DNA of 64,000 bases from Nymphaea colorata (GCF_008831285.2 NC_045138.2:39857115-39921114), one strand, 5' to 3'; positions 36,487 to 48,610 are shown, numbered from the stretch's first letter. The notes: generated from the letters alone by a model not told the origin. Program-made: numbers and translations.

Positions 36487-37139
36487 TATGTGTGCTCAGC
36501 CCTCTTGCTTTTACGCTGCAGAGTTAAACTGCTCTCCTGGTTGTTGGTGAATGAAAGACTTGGGTGGTGCTTGGATTTACTTGAAGTGGCGTTCACCAAT
36601 GGTTTCGTCCCTAGGTGTCGTTGTGGAAGACGGAGACGACCTCCGCCGGTGCAACTTTAAAAAGTCAATGGATCATCTACTGAGAAAAAGTCAGCCCGAC
36701 GTCGGAACTAAAGAATTTGGGTTCCACTAATTTAAAAATATTTTAGCATGTTTCATCAAAGCCTCAAATTTTAAAAAGTCAGCTGATTGATATCCACACG
36801 TAACGCATGTGTTACCCGTGGAAGTGACGTTAGTTTACGTTCATGAATCTGCTTCAATTTTTTTTTTTTAGATTTTAAATAGGTTATGATGTCAAACAAA
36901 CTCATAAATCAGTCAATTAATGTATCTTTGTTGTTCTTTCAAAGGCGAAGTTTGTCCTTCTTGCTTAATTGTTGCTTACTTATTTTTAAGTTTATGGCTA
37001 CAACAAAGTCTTGTTAACTTGAATGGTTATCCCTTTGCTTGTCTTGACATGTCGAAAGTAAATTCCGAGACTACGTTGCATGCGCCATCCAGGCATATGA
37101 TGCACACGCATCAATGTACCGCACTGTAGCCATTTTTAA

Positions 37140-37330
37140 CAATGAATTGGAGATTTTTGGGACTTCAATCTTTTCCACGTCCAAAGATAAGAGGGCTTTT
37201 TTTCAACAACAACAGTTTTCCCTTCATTAACCATTATATATCTTCCAAGTAGTTTGTCAATGTATAAAAATACTTTGTTCAAAACAATTGATGCTATAAT
37301 TATCTCCAAAGGAATTGACACAATAGAATC
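37140..37330. repeat. Spacer tract of unit 1 matching a tandem pair in unit 2
   Basis: Single copy here of the sequence that occurs twice in tandem in unit 2 at 48611-48873, including CATTAACCATTAT and GTCAATGTATAAAAAT. It serves as the ancestral state for that local duplication. Confidence 0.65.
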
Positions 37331-38095
37331 GGATAGGAGTTGATGGGCGACTAGTTTCTATTTTGAATCTTAACTCATTGTATTATATATTAGGAGCCAC
37401 CGATGTACAAATTGAAGCGCAGAAGGAGTGGTATCTCAAGGTATCAAAGAAGTCTGTATACTCTAAGGCTTTAGTTTTTTTAGAAAGAGAAGGTCAAACC
37501 CTACTTGACAAAGATGATATAAGATCAAGCATTTCACAAGAGTGGAAAGTCCAAAGAATCTAATGCACTCTTTCCTTCTGCTGTGCGTCGGCTAAGAATA
37601 ACTTCACGTTTTTTGTTTTTCCAAAAGCTTGTTGAAACAGTGTAAGCCATAAAGGCCTTTATCTTGGCCTCCACGTCCACGGTTAATTTTAACTTGCACC
37701 GAAGCATTTGGTGCCAAATTAATGACATCTTGCTCTGCCCCATAAGGAACATACGACTATGAGAATCCCGGCAAAAACTCACCTTTCAATCTAACTTGAT
37801 AAGGCAAATTTTACTTGTCCTTAATGAGATTGAATCTGTCCGTGGTGATATAAAACAGGACAATATAAGTTGTATCTTTTGCTTTCAATGTCCAATAAAA
37901 AAAAAAATGAAATTATATTTTTCAAATTTAAAAGATGAAAAATATGGTCTGCAATAAAGCGCGTCCACGAATACTATTTGCAAATGATCATTTTAACTAT
38001 TTTTTTTAATAAAATTGTGGCGCTCAAAGATCCCGTGGAGTGATTTGACAATGGGGGAGCGATGAAATTTTTTTATTATAAACGAGCATAACCGG

Positions 38096-38215
38096 GCATT
38101 AATGGGACACTTTTTCTATATGACTCAAAGGACGGAAAACAACTTGCATTAATGGGACACTTTTTCTATATGACTCAAAGGGCATTAATGGGACACTTTT
38201 TTTATATGACTCAAA
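38096..38215. repeat. Three copies of a 34-36 bp tandem repeat
   Basis: 'GCATTAATGGGACAC' plus TTTTTCTATATGACTCAAAG occurs at 38096, 38146 and 38182. Unit 2 has one such copy near 49625, so amplification took place in unit 1 after the duplication, or was lost in unit 2. Confidence 0.85.
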
Positions 38216-39119
38216 ATTTTTATGTAAAACAATTAAAATTTTTTAAAAATTTATATGTAATTTTTTTTTAAAAAAATTGAAGTGAGGCCAAGATCCATGT
38301 TGGCTTCACCCGTGAATGGATGCAAGGATACAACGAAAAAAGACAAGCGGCAGAGTAGAAGCAAGAAACGAAATCGAACAGCCAAGGAGGGCTAGATACA
38401 ATTAGGTAGATCCTTAAGCTTGAACAGTCAATCTAGAACAAGTAGAAGCAATGCGAGATTCAAATGAATGGTCGTTAGAAAAGGAAGATGAGATATTTTA
38501 TCAAATTCACATTTTTTTCATACTTCTCTTTCAATGCGATGTGTCCTACACTTGTTACATTGCATACAATGTACGCAACCACGGAGATCTAAAAGAAGAA
38601 AATAATATTCGACCTAAACTTTTTCAAAACAGTGCGGATACCAACAATGATCGAGAGTGATCAGATCTACCTCCTAACGTTGACTACGCTTTTTGATTCG
38701 ATATCTGATCCTGCAGGTGCCTTGAGCTCTTCTCATGGCAATGGCAGCATGAGCTCTGTTTCAAGCTGCTGATTGTTGACCATCAAGTTCAGAATTTGTC
38801 TTTATATTGTCAGACACGTAAATGGTCTACGACGGCTTGGTTTTAGTTTGCTGGCACCAAGCTACAACTGGGTTTAGATCAACGCTCATTCGGAAACTTC
38901 GACTTTGTCTGGTGTGTCCTTTTGTGAAATAAGATTAGGTGTATGGATCCGTTGAATTTATGTGAGTTAGCGTTTAAATCAAGTTTGCATTTCATTGTCA
39001 TTTCTTCTGTTGCTGTAATATTTAAGGTTTGAGATTTTAATAAGCGCCATGCAGATCTTTCGATAGTTTATTTTGTTTTTGTCAAATTCATTGAGCTGGT
39101 AGCTTATGCAAAGGGCTGT

Positions 39120-39460
39120 ATCTGTAGATGTACAATGAGTCCAGCCCACTCGGGTTCTACTCGAACTTTGTCCGTGTAAACTCGAGCTCAAGTTATAAAC
39201 GAGTCGATTCAACTTACGTGAGCTCAACTTGTTTAAACTCGACAAGTCAGTTTGTTCATCTTCAAGTGTATGTTGCTATGTTTTGATGAATTTTAGTACC
39301 TTTTTTGTACTTTTTCATGTTCATTTAAAGAAAAGAAAATATATGAATCAAGTGACACATGCTTTAACCAGTCGAACTCAATCATGCCTCGTAAAGTTCC
39401 ACTCAATATGTGACTTGCCCGGAGTTCGAGCTTGGGTCGCTGGTGTATAATCTTAGCAGT
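39120..39460. repeat. 'CTCGAGCTC' type dispersed repeat (in unit 1)
   Basis: Runs of 'ACTCGAACTT', 'AACTCGAGCTCAAG' and 'GTCGAGCTC' separated by AT-rich DNA. Also present at the matching place in unit 2 (50590-50930) and, separately, at 60530-61010. Confidence 0.6.
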
Positions 39461-40048
39461 ACTGTATCATATAGGATTCTCTTTGGTTCTTTTTCCTTGT
39501 GGAGTCCTAGGCCAATCTCATAGCCCGGCCTTGAATTAAAGTCTTATCCCAAGAGGCATCTCTGCAGTTTCCTTTCCTTTCTTGACAAAGAAGAAGAAGG
39601 TGGTAGAGGATCTTGATTTGTTCATTTTTACTCTATCTGTGCTTGAATTTGGATGTCATCGCAAGATCCTTATTGGATTAGGATTTGCTCATAACTATTT
39701 ATATTAAAGTTTGTGTGTTTTTGCAGCAGCTTCGCTTAAATAATGAAATTTTAGTGGGCTTTAACCCCCTTAGATATTAGAGTTTTCTCTAGACCCATGG
39801 CTGGACAAATATGCTTCCAATAATTTAACCGAAAGTTACCAAAGTTGGATGCTGAGAAACAACCAGTCTAATATGGTGGATTCTTCTCAAAAAGGTGACC
39901 CTTTGTAAAGATCCAAATTATTGGACGGTATGGGTAATCTTTTGATATCTTTGGCTGTGCCGAATTCCAATCCATTAGTCCATTTACTTTACAACCCGTT
40001 CAATCACAACTTGTTTCCTCCCTTTATTTAGCAATGCTTCACTCCTTT

Positions 40049-40440
40049 TGGTGTCGCCTCCAGTCAGTCTGCTCGGGATATCCAGGCGATCGGGCCTGAG
40101 CAGTTCGAACGTTGAACGTCGGCGGAGATGCCGCCGGCCGCCGGGCGAACTTATGAACACTGACACCGGAATATCGTGAGCAATCATTTCTTCATTTTTC
40201 TCAAGTCGGGCTTGTTGGAATCGCCGGATGTCGTCTAAGCAACATGATGACCAGAGACAGCTGGAGAAGCCGCTGGAGACGCGTTGAATCTGGTTCACCG
40301 GAAAACGCGATCGCTTGAAACAGGGAGGGGTGAACTCGATCGAATCCCGACTGTCGATAGATGGAACGGCTTGGGGTCGCCTCCAGTCTGCTTGGGATAC
40401 CCGAGCGACCTGGCCTGAGCAGTTCGAAATCGTCGGAAAT
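40049..40440. repeat. Local direct repeat of about 60 bp
   Basis: The stretch starting near 40049 (GTCGCCTCCAGTC...CCTGAGCAGTTCGAA) returns near 40375 with few changes, 325 bp further on. It lies just left of the broken reductase copy. The intervening GC-rich DNA is not present in the intact copies and I do not recognise it. Confidence 0.7.
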
Positions 40441-40499
40441 GGATGGGAAGCTCCGCTCGGATGGCCTTGGGCTTCCACCAGGACGATCGAAGCAGAAGC

Positions 40500-41322
40500 A
40501 TAGGGAGGAGACAAAACCTTCAATCCCTCGGAGGTCTGCACAGCAGTTGCGGCGTCGTCTGGCTCGTCTATGCTCTCGTTCTTTCTCGATCGAAGCAACA
40601 TCTTCGGCCAGGCTTGGATTGGCCTTCCCCGCACTTGCTCTCTTGGTCCTCCCTGCCTCGGCTACCTTTCCCGTCGTTCGCCACCCCCACCATAATGTAT
40701 TCGAAGGAACCGACCGATTCGCCGGTTGGACTACTCTAGCTCTCCTCTGGGCCTTAGTCTTTTTCTTTCACCGTCTCCTACCAGCCATCTTCCATTTCGT
40801 ACTCTTTTAAATCTTCCAAGTTGATCAAGACCCAGGAGTTCTGGTTCACCCTCCCCATAACCGTGCTTATCATCCTAACGAGTCACGGATAGCATGGTCG
40901 CCTTTCTCCGATTGGCACGCGTTCCGAATCATATCGGACGGGAAGAAGGAGCACCGAGTCAACTCTGGATTCGTCGGGTGCACTTCGCCGGGCCGCCATA
41001 CCTTGTGAACATGTACAAGAAGGTGCTCCTAGTGGCCACAGGGTCTGGTCTCTGCGTGTTTCTCCTTCCTGCTGCAGCTGAGCCAGGCTGATGTTTACCT
41101 GGTGTGGGTAGCCCAAGGGATAGAGAAAGAACTTTAGGGAGGAGATCATGTCCATGGTGAATTCATACCTAAAACGTCGCCGAGTTGGTGCTGAAAGCAG
41201 TTGAGAAATGGAGCCCGGAGGTGGTGATGGTGACAAGCAACCCAGAAGGAAGCAGGGACGTGGTGAACGCATGCAAGAATGCAGGTATTCCGGCGTTTGG
41301 TCCAATTTGGGACTCTTAGAAG
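40500..41322 (+). pseudogene. Inverted, broken third copy of the reductase-like gene
   Basis: Opposite in orientation to the two intact copies. It starts near residue 221 of the intact protein (QSLGGLHSSCGV) and ends at the natural C terminus (GVPAFGP-like, GGGACTCTTAG at 41312-41322). Pieces in different frames read VYALVLS, HHNVFEGTDRFAGWTTLALLW, SDWHAF, LWIRRVHFAGPPYLVNMYKKVLLVATGSGLC. Frameshifts, an internal deletion around intact residues 345-385 and another near residues 485-510 make it non-functional. The N-terminal 220 codons are missing. Confidence 0.88.
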
Positions 41323-41329
41323 CATTCAC

Positions 41330-44300
41330 CGCGTGCAATGAATCCCTCTGCACCGTTCCAACTTTTTGGAATGCCGTTCGAGCATGGAGTTTTGAAGTTG
41401 TCTCCTTTGGATGGTGGCTCTTGGACAATGGCGTCTGGTTTTCTTGATCCTCATAATACGTATCAGAAAACAAATCTCAACCCAAGTCGTTAGTTTTGTA
41501 ATTTTTTTTGGCATTCTCGGTTTTGATGAATGAATATAACCCATACGTTGTGGCGTATTTACAATTCTTTGCATATTCATCATATAACACCTTATAAAAA
41601 GTAACCGATTAATTATATGTATTTCCAATACTTTGTTTAAATGAAAGCTCAGACATATGCATAGCAAATGAATAAGGCAGAGCTGGTACCCAGTCTGATC
41701 TAGCCCGCGCCAGGTCCAAAAAAAACCAGCTTGGGCTTTGAAAAAAAAAAAAAACTGGTATGGATAGGCCCGATAATGTATTGCAGGCCTGGGTCGGCCA
41801 AACGGGTACCTGGTTCCGCCCGATTAAGATTTTAAATATTATTTTTAATTAATAATATATATTTTATTATTAAAAATATATTTTATATTTAAAATTTATT
41901 TTTTACTGTAACCGGTTTTGGGTATCGGCCTTGCACTCGAGCCCGAGTTTTGGACATCGAGTCGACCCGAACCTGAGGCTGGGCTGACCCGACGCCTAGG
42001 CGGCTAGGCCTATGTAGTGCAGGAGCTTGAACACAAGAACAGCGTGCAATCTTTCGATTGGAGACAACTACAGACAATAAACTACTCATAATTTTTAACA
42101 ATCTCTTTTTCTCTTTTCCTTTTTTTCTTTTTGTGACCGTCAAGAACATGCAAAATAAATTACTCCAGTCAGTTCCAATAGCAGCGTTTGCTCATCCATG
42201 ATCCAGGTATGAGTGTCCATCATTCACAATTTTTTATGACTCAACAGACAATTTTTTTTAAGTTTTTTTATTTTTATTATAATAACTTGTTGAAAAGAAT
42301 TTTTGTTTTATTTGCTAAGATGGACAGTTTCAAAGCGATATTTAGAAGCAGTGACATTATGTAATCAAGTTAAGCGTTTAACTTCTTTTAAGCAATAAAC
42401 ATGGAGACCCTATCTCCCGGCCAATTTTCACAGGAAGTGAAGCGTTTAAAGGTTTGATCTCAAAATATATACAATCACATTATGTTTACTAATCCAAGAA
42501 TTTCATAATTGCGGTAGATATGTTTTGGGAACATGTATTCTAAAAGTACAATAATTTTCTTATCAAGCACTTGCTTTGAATGCTCAAAAAGGATCATAAA
42601 TTAACCCATGAAATCCCTACAAATTTTGACTCGTTTTAAAACTTTTCATGTATTACCGATGGCTGCCTTACATATTTTTGACACGTGGCAGACGCAGGTG
42701 TGGGCACGTGCTAGCAGTTTTTCATGTAGGCCCATCAAAATACTTATTTTGATATTTGTACCTCAAAACTATTTTCTTTCATTAAATAAAAAATTTGTTA
42801 TATCATAATGGACCGCAATCTGTCCATTTGAATGGGCATGTATTACAAAACTTGTTATCACTGTTACGGCCCAATACACTGCTACTCTTATGAACTATAA
42901 AAGCTATTGTGAACCTGAGAGGTGAGGGGCATAATAGGCTAAAGTCTCCTTGCAGAACAGAGTAAAAACCCTAAAAGAACATTGCGGTTGCCTTTCGCCA
43001 ATAGAGTTTGGTGTACAAGTTACTCATATGGAACCACATAATTGTTTCATATAATTATTTAGTTTGGTATGTATGTGGTGTCCCTCATTTCTCATGTTAA
43101 TGGCTCTCAGCTTCAAATTTCTAGCTGCAACAAGTTCAATTTAGTTTGAGATAAGTGTTTTTCTCTACCATTGTCAACAGCCAAGCTGAATCCGGTTATA
43201 TGCATAGGCCTATGCGCAAATTCTGTTAAAGGTTGTGCACGGAGCACACCATACATGTACCCAGCTCTCCAAGCCAACACAACAACCATACACGGTGGAT
43301 GCCGTCTTCACCAATTGTGGTGCTCTCTTCAAACTTATGAGGCAACAACTATGTGGTTTGTCTCCACTAATTTTCTGCTTTCCAATCAAAAGGAATGAAA
43401 ATTCAAAGTCACTTTTTTCTTCCCTTCAACCTTTTAGTTGGCATTAGTCATTAAATGCTTGCTAAGCCATGGGACCTTTAGGCGTCTCACGCAAGAATTA
43501 TTATTTCCAAGTGACTCCACTAGCGAAGGAGGGAGGAAAAAGAGGGTGAAATTGCTTGTGGAAAATCTTAATTTCTTCACTAACGAAAGTATCTTGGTTA
43601 TATATATATATATATATATTATACACGCAAAGAAAAAAAAATAAAGCGCGACTTCTCGCAATCGTAGACTTATCAATGACTCTGATTTTCTAGTCTATGT
43701 GACACCTTTTGAATGGAGATCGTGTTTAGTGAACAGGGCAACAAATATGCACCAAAGAAAGAAGGCGAGGGGTTGGAGTATTTTAGAAACTTAAAAAAAA
43801 TATACATTTTAAACTTTAACTCTTTTCATAACCTCCTTTTGCCCTTTATAGATATTTATTATGCACAGTGATGTGCATGTAACCTGGTTTACTTTGAATG
43901 TTTAATGTCATGCACATAGTGGGAAGAAATACATAAATATATGGTTATAATGGTGTTGGTGTAAGTGAAGTTAGAGCGTATGGAAGGAGAATAGACATTG
44001 TAAGGTTTGAGGAATGCAACACTCTACTTGATTGGTATACAGTCTTCAACTTAAGTTGAGAAGTAGCCTCGGATTTGGTGGGCAAAGGGAATGGGTGAAT
44101 GCAAAGGTTAGAGGTACAACAAAGAGATCGAAGCTCCCCTCTCCAGTATTCAAAATTGGTTTGAAACTTGCTTCTTTTTCATTTATCAGAATGTAGTGCG
44201 TTCATGGTTTACAGTAGAAAAATAGCGCCCACAAGAATCAAATAACGATCGTACTTTTATAGATCCACCCACCATTCCTACCAACTCCACCATACCCGTG

Positions 44301-45530
44301 GAAGTAAAGTAAAGAAGGAATGCAATGTTCAATTAACTTGGTTTGTTAATCCCCACATCGAAGAAACCAAGAGCACGATGCATAACTTGGTTATGTTAGT
44401 CGGGATCTTGAGCCGTTGATGTTGCCCTGACGTCAATGCCGGTCAACGAGAGCACGATGCATGACGACGCGAGGTTGCGTCAGCCCGCACGTCTTTTCCT
44501 TAGCCGTCTCCATTTATACGAACTGTGACGCCTAACCCAGCCAAAAGTATTATCTGCCATTACGTTTTTCAAAGAAAGCAGCACCACTTGAAGTTTTCCG
44601 GCCAGGTTCCGGCTATCCCTTTGACAGGACAAAGTAATGGAAATCATAAGGACAAGCATTATATATATATATATACAGTACTGTCCTTATTTGTGAAAAC
44701 TTAGCATTCATTTTGATTAATTTTATATAAAATTAATCTATAAAGTTTATTTCTGTCATAATTTTTTGTGAAGACAAATTGGAGTACTTTGGGTTCATCT
44801 TATGATTGAATGTAAAAGAATAAGCCAAACAAAAAAGTCGAATGGCAGAATTCATGGACCTATTCTTCTGTCGGTATGCGTTTGCCAGCCCATAATGGTC
44901 GTCACACTTTTAAATAGCGACAGGTTGCTTTTGGAGATCTTTGAACTTGGGAAGATTTCTTTGGTTTGTTTAAAACTTCACCCTATCTTTGAAATGGCTC
45001 CGATTTTAATGCTCATAAATGGTATATAATTTGTTCATTTTTAAATAAAATTTTTATATTTTTATTTGCCTTTTTTATATGTAAACCTTTTCCTATGGTT
45101 TTTCACTTTAAAAATATACAATTGAAATTGAAGTGATTTGGAAAAGTTTTTGATTCCCATTTCATTCAACTGATTCTCTAACTTTTTTTTTTGTTAATAG
45201 GTTGAATTCATTTGACAGCTTAAAAAAAAAGTTCATCTCAACTCATATATGAAAAAGTATGAACCTATGTTAAAGTTTTCCTTCGTAAAAAGGTTGGTAA
45301 CATCTTAAATCAAACTAACCATATTGGGGGACTTCGATCGATGCCAACCCGGCCAGCCTGGAGCTCCGGCTGTCATAAACAATACAAACACCTGTAAGAT
45401 TGCTTCATGGCAGACAAATTCTCTAACAAGCAAGGATTCATTTGGAGTATAAGGAGTATGGCAGAAAATTGGAGTCATTTTAAACCAAAAAAAGTAGTAC
45501 ATAAAGAGAATTTTATTGTGTTTGATGGCT
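41330..45530. other. Spacer between the broken copy and duplication unit 2; no gene recognised
   Basis: About 4.2 kb of AT-rich DNA. At 41690-42010 there are runs of 'CCCGA', 'GGCCTGGGTCGG' and 'CTCGAGCCCGAG', a common plant dispersed repeat type. TA microsatellites lie at 43599-43619 and 44660-44676. A small direct repeat (GAGCACGATGCAT) occurs at 44371 and 44449. Open frames near 43171-43447 and 44802-45029 have no known motif. Confidence 0.5.
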
Positions 45531-45722
45531 TATTTGTACAACACCAACAACATCCATGGACAGGTTATCCATGCCATCAAACAGCATCTTAAGTCAAGCT
45601 ACATTGAAGGCACGGTTGGACACCGTTACCAGCAAAACAACTTAGGCTCTATTTTTGCTGGTCATTCACACTATATTAGTTTCAACGAGGATGGCCTCGT
45701 TTAACGTGAACCAGAGAGTGGA

Positions 45723-47393
45723 TTAAGAGTCCCAAATTGGACCAAACGCCGGAACTCCTGCATTCTTGCATGTGTTTACCACGTCCCTGCTGCCTTCTGG
45801 GTTGCTTGTCACGATCACAACCTCCGGGCTCCATTTCTCGGCTGCTTTCAGCACCAACTCGGCGACGTTCGGCCGACCGAGAACCGCGGTGTCGTGGATG
45901 ATCATCTTCTCTTTAGGGTATGAGTTCACCATGGACATGATCTCCTCTCCAAAGTTCTGCTCCATCCCTTTGGCTACCCACACCAAGTAAACATCAGCCT
46001 GGCTCCGCTGAAGAAGGAAGGAGAGAAACACGCAGAGACCCGACCCTGTGGCCACTAGGAGCACCCTGTTGTACATGTTCACAAGGTAGGGCAGGCCAGC
46101 GAAGTGCACCCCGCGAACCCAGAGTTGGCTCGGTGGGTTCGAGACCAGGCCCCTGGTGAAGTCCCCAACCGCACCAGCCAGCATCATGTGCTCTTTCTTC
46201 CCGTCGGATATGATTCCGAAGGCATGCCAATCGGAGAGCGGCGACCGAGCTATCCGGCCAAGGATTCCGGCCTTCATGCCGCCGGGGAACTTGACGATGC
46301 TTGCATGGTTCGTCGGTGCATGGACCCTCACCGCCACTCGTTTCACAGTGAGCCATGGAAGGATGATAAGCACGGTTATGGCGAGGGTGAACCAGAACTC
46401 CTGGGTCTTGATCAGCTTGGAAGAATTAAAAGAGTACGAATTGGAAGATAGCTGGTAGGAGACAGTAAGAAAGACGAAGGCCCAGACGAGAGCGAGGGCA
46501 GTCCAGCCGGCGAACCGGTGGATTCCTTCGAACACATTATGGTGGAGGTGGCGAACCAGGGGGAAGGCAGCCAAGGCAGAGAGAAACAAGAGAACAAGTA
46601 TGGTGAAGGCCACTCCGAGAGTAGCCGAAGATGTGTTGCTTCGATCTTTGAGAGAAAGAACGAGAGCATAGACGAGCCAGGCGATAGAAGCGACGCCGCA
46701 ACTGCTGTGTATACCTCCGAGGGATTGCAGAAGGGAAGTGGTCGCGGTTTTCAGGCTCAGGGGAACCCACGGCCTCCCCAACAACTTCACCGCCAGCCAG
46801 AAAACGATTCTCAAGAATGCTTCGCTTCGGCAGAGCGTTAGGGCGAAGATGTTGGCGACTGAGAAGAGGGCGGCGCGGTTTCTCGCGTAAGGAAAGTTTC
46901 CGGTGGCCGCCAGTATTAACATGACGAGATTGATCGTCAAAGAGACGACGAAGAGGCGCTTGTAGACTGTGAACAAGCCTTGGTCGAGCAGTATAACTGA
47001 GAGCCTTGACGACGAGGCTTTCCGGGTTGCTGCATTCGTTTGCTTCGCTCCAGCAACAGTCACTGCGAGCGGTTTGTCTTCGGCAATATTCGCCGGATTC
47101 TCTAAATCGACGATGACAGCCTGCTCATGATCGCCTTCGTCGTCTACGAGTTGATCAGCTTCCACGTCACAGAAGTGGCTGCTGGGTCGGCTCAAGGAGC
47201 GGGCAACGGCGCTTCCGAAGGGAAACACCTGGCTAGAGGTGGAGGTGAACTTAGTCGGAAGCCATGCCGACCGGCCGTCGGTGTTATCCACCGGCGGGTT
47301 GGTGGAGAAGGGGCTATTCCTAGGTGGTGTGATCTCAAAGGACACACCTCGGCAGCTGGAGAACCTTGCAATCGCTTCCTGCTGGTTCTCCAT
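45723..47393 (-). CDS. Membrane oxidoreductase-like protein ('adenylate-forming reductase' family), copy 2
   Basis: Intronless, 556 aa, aligned without gaps to copy 1. Membrane segments, the HLHHNVFEGIHRFAGW motif, SDWHAF and VLLVATGSG are all unchanged. By my count 27 of the 32 differing residues fall in the first 201 positions and only 5 in the last 355. The DNA shows the same pattern, with the middle and 3' part of the gene differing by about 1-2 percent and the 5' part by near 10 percent. Both copies keep an open frame and all motifs, so both may be active. The same caution about the name applies: no adenylation domain is seen, and the substrate is unknown. Confidence 0.85.
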   Translation of the reverse strand: MENQQEAIARFSSCRGVSFEITPPRNSPFSTNPPVDNTDGRSAWLPTKFTSTSSQVFPFGSAVARSLSRPSSHFCDVEADQLVDDEGDHEQAVIVDLENPANIAEDKPLAVTVAGAKQTNAATRKASSSRLSVILLDQGLFTVYKRLFVVSLTINLVMLILAATGNFPYARNRAALFSVANIFALTLCRSEAFLRIVFWLAVKLLGRPWVPLSLKTATTSLLQSLGGIHSSCGVASIAWLVYALVLSLKDRSNTSSATLGVAFTILVLLFLSALAAFPLVRHLHHNVFEGIHRFAGWTALALVWAFVFLTVSYQLSSNSYSFNSSKLIKTQEFWFTLAITVLIILPWLTVKRVAVRVHAPTNHASIVKFPGGMKAGILGRIARSPLSDWHAFGIISDGKKEHMMLAGAVGDFTRGLVSNPPSQLWVRGVHFAGLPYLVNMYNRVLLVATGSGLCVFLSFLLQRSQADVYLVWVAKGMEQNFGEEIMSMVNSYPKEKMIIHDTAVLGRPNVAELVLKAAEKWSPEVVIVTSNPEGSRDVVNTCKNAGVPAFGPIWDS

Positions 47394-47817
47394 TATGTGT
47401 GCTCAGCCCTCTTGCTTTTCTTTGCAGGGTAGAACAACTCTCCTGATTTTTGGTGAATGAAGGGCTTGGGTGATGAGCGCCCTCTGGTTTTACTTCGCAG
47501 AGTAGAACAGCTCTCAAGATTGATGGTGAATGAAAGAGTTGGTTGGTGCTGGGATGTAATTATAGTGGCGCTCAGCAAGGACTTCGTCGTCAAGTGTCGT
47601 TGTGGAAGACCGAGACGACCACCGGCTCTGCAACTTTAACAAGTCAATGGATCATCTACTCAGGAAAAGTCAGTCCGACGCGGATTCAGAATTTGGTCGT
47701 AGAAATGAACGTCGAGGAAAGTCGGAATTAATGTCTGCGGGTTCCATTAATTTAAGAACAGTTTAGCAGGTTTTGTGAAAGCTTCAAATTTGAAAATGTC
47801 AACTTCTATGTTATTCC

Positions 47818-48062
47818 GGGTGAGCAAGGGGTATTAATCCCACCGCCCGAAAAAGGCCCGAAGGCCCCCCCATTCCCCCTGCCTCCGGGGTCCTGAGCTG
47901 CGTCGGTGTCAGCGATAGCAACGGTGCACCCTTCAACTTAGATGTCGCGCCCTACCGCCTTAAGACACAGGAACATAACGCCCACGGGAATCGAACTAGA
48001 GACCTGCCTTAGTACAGGCCCCTAGCTCAACCAGCTACGCTATGCCCCTTGAGGCACGTAAC
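47818..48062 (-). mobile_element. tRNA-derived SINE inserted in duplication unit 2
   Basis: On the - strand it begins near 48050 with GGGGCATAGCGTAGCTGG, whose TAGCGTAGCTGG fits the pol III box A, and about 45 nt later has box B, AGTTCGATTCCC. The body runs through GTTATGTTCCTGTGTCTTAA and a GGGTGCACC part to a G-rich stretch and CACCCGG at the left end. Unit 1 lacks this sequence at the matching point (about 36805-36815), so it was inserted after the segmental duplication. Related copies lie at 24150-24320 and 54665-54765. It is not an intact tRNA gene. Confidence 0.85.
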
Positions 48063-48610
48063 ACGCGTGAAAGCAACTTTTTTATTTTGGGCAATGATTT
48101 TGACTTTTCGAATTGAAATGGGCGAAAATAGTTTTATTTGCTTCAATTTTTAGTTAGTTTTAAGTAAGTTAAGAGAGACTTAACAAGTCTTTACGTTATC
48201 AAACAACCTCGTAAGTACACAAATTAATATATCTTTGTTGTTCTTTCAAAGATAATGCTTGTCCTTGAAGCTTACTTGTTGTTTATTTTTAATCATAAGT
48301 TTTGTTAACTTGAGTTGCTTTCCCTTTGCTTGTCATGATATTTCAAAAGTAAAAGTAAATTTCTAGACGGTGTTGCATGCGCCATCCATGCACATGCACC
48401 AAATTAGTGCATTGTAGCCGTTTTTAAAATGAAATGGACATTTTGGAGTTTCATATTTTCTACGTTATCTTTTATCTTTATAGGAGGACTTTTTTCCTTC
48501 ATAGATCGGATATGTTTACGTCATTTTATGGTCAGGCATAATGGTTTGGAGTGTTCCCCTATGTTTAGAGTCTGTATAGTCCACCTAACACGAAGGGTGA
48601 TGCATATAGT

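Larger units (their letters stand above)
34630..39800. repeat. Segmental duplication, unit 1
   Basis: Unit 1 of a direct (same-orientation) duplication whose partner is at about 45535-51345. It holds the reductase-like gene at 34816-36486, its 5' flank, a spacer with shared tracts at 36870-37320, 37780-38240 and 38445-39790, and a 'GAGCTCAAGTT' type repeat at 39120-39460. The offset grows from about 10.9 kb at the gene to about 11.5 kb at the right end because of insertions in unit 2. Match is strong in the gene and patchy in the spacer. Confidence 0.88.

Noticed and set aside
40883-41473. 196-codon open frame on the - strand
   Set aside because: It is antisense to the broken reductase copy, whose + strand pieces have clear family matches.
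48010-48062. tRNA gene on the - strand
   Set aside because: Box A and box B are present, but the sequence continues as a SINE body, related copies occur at other places, and no full cloverleaf can be formed.
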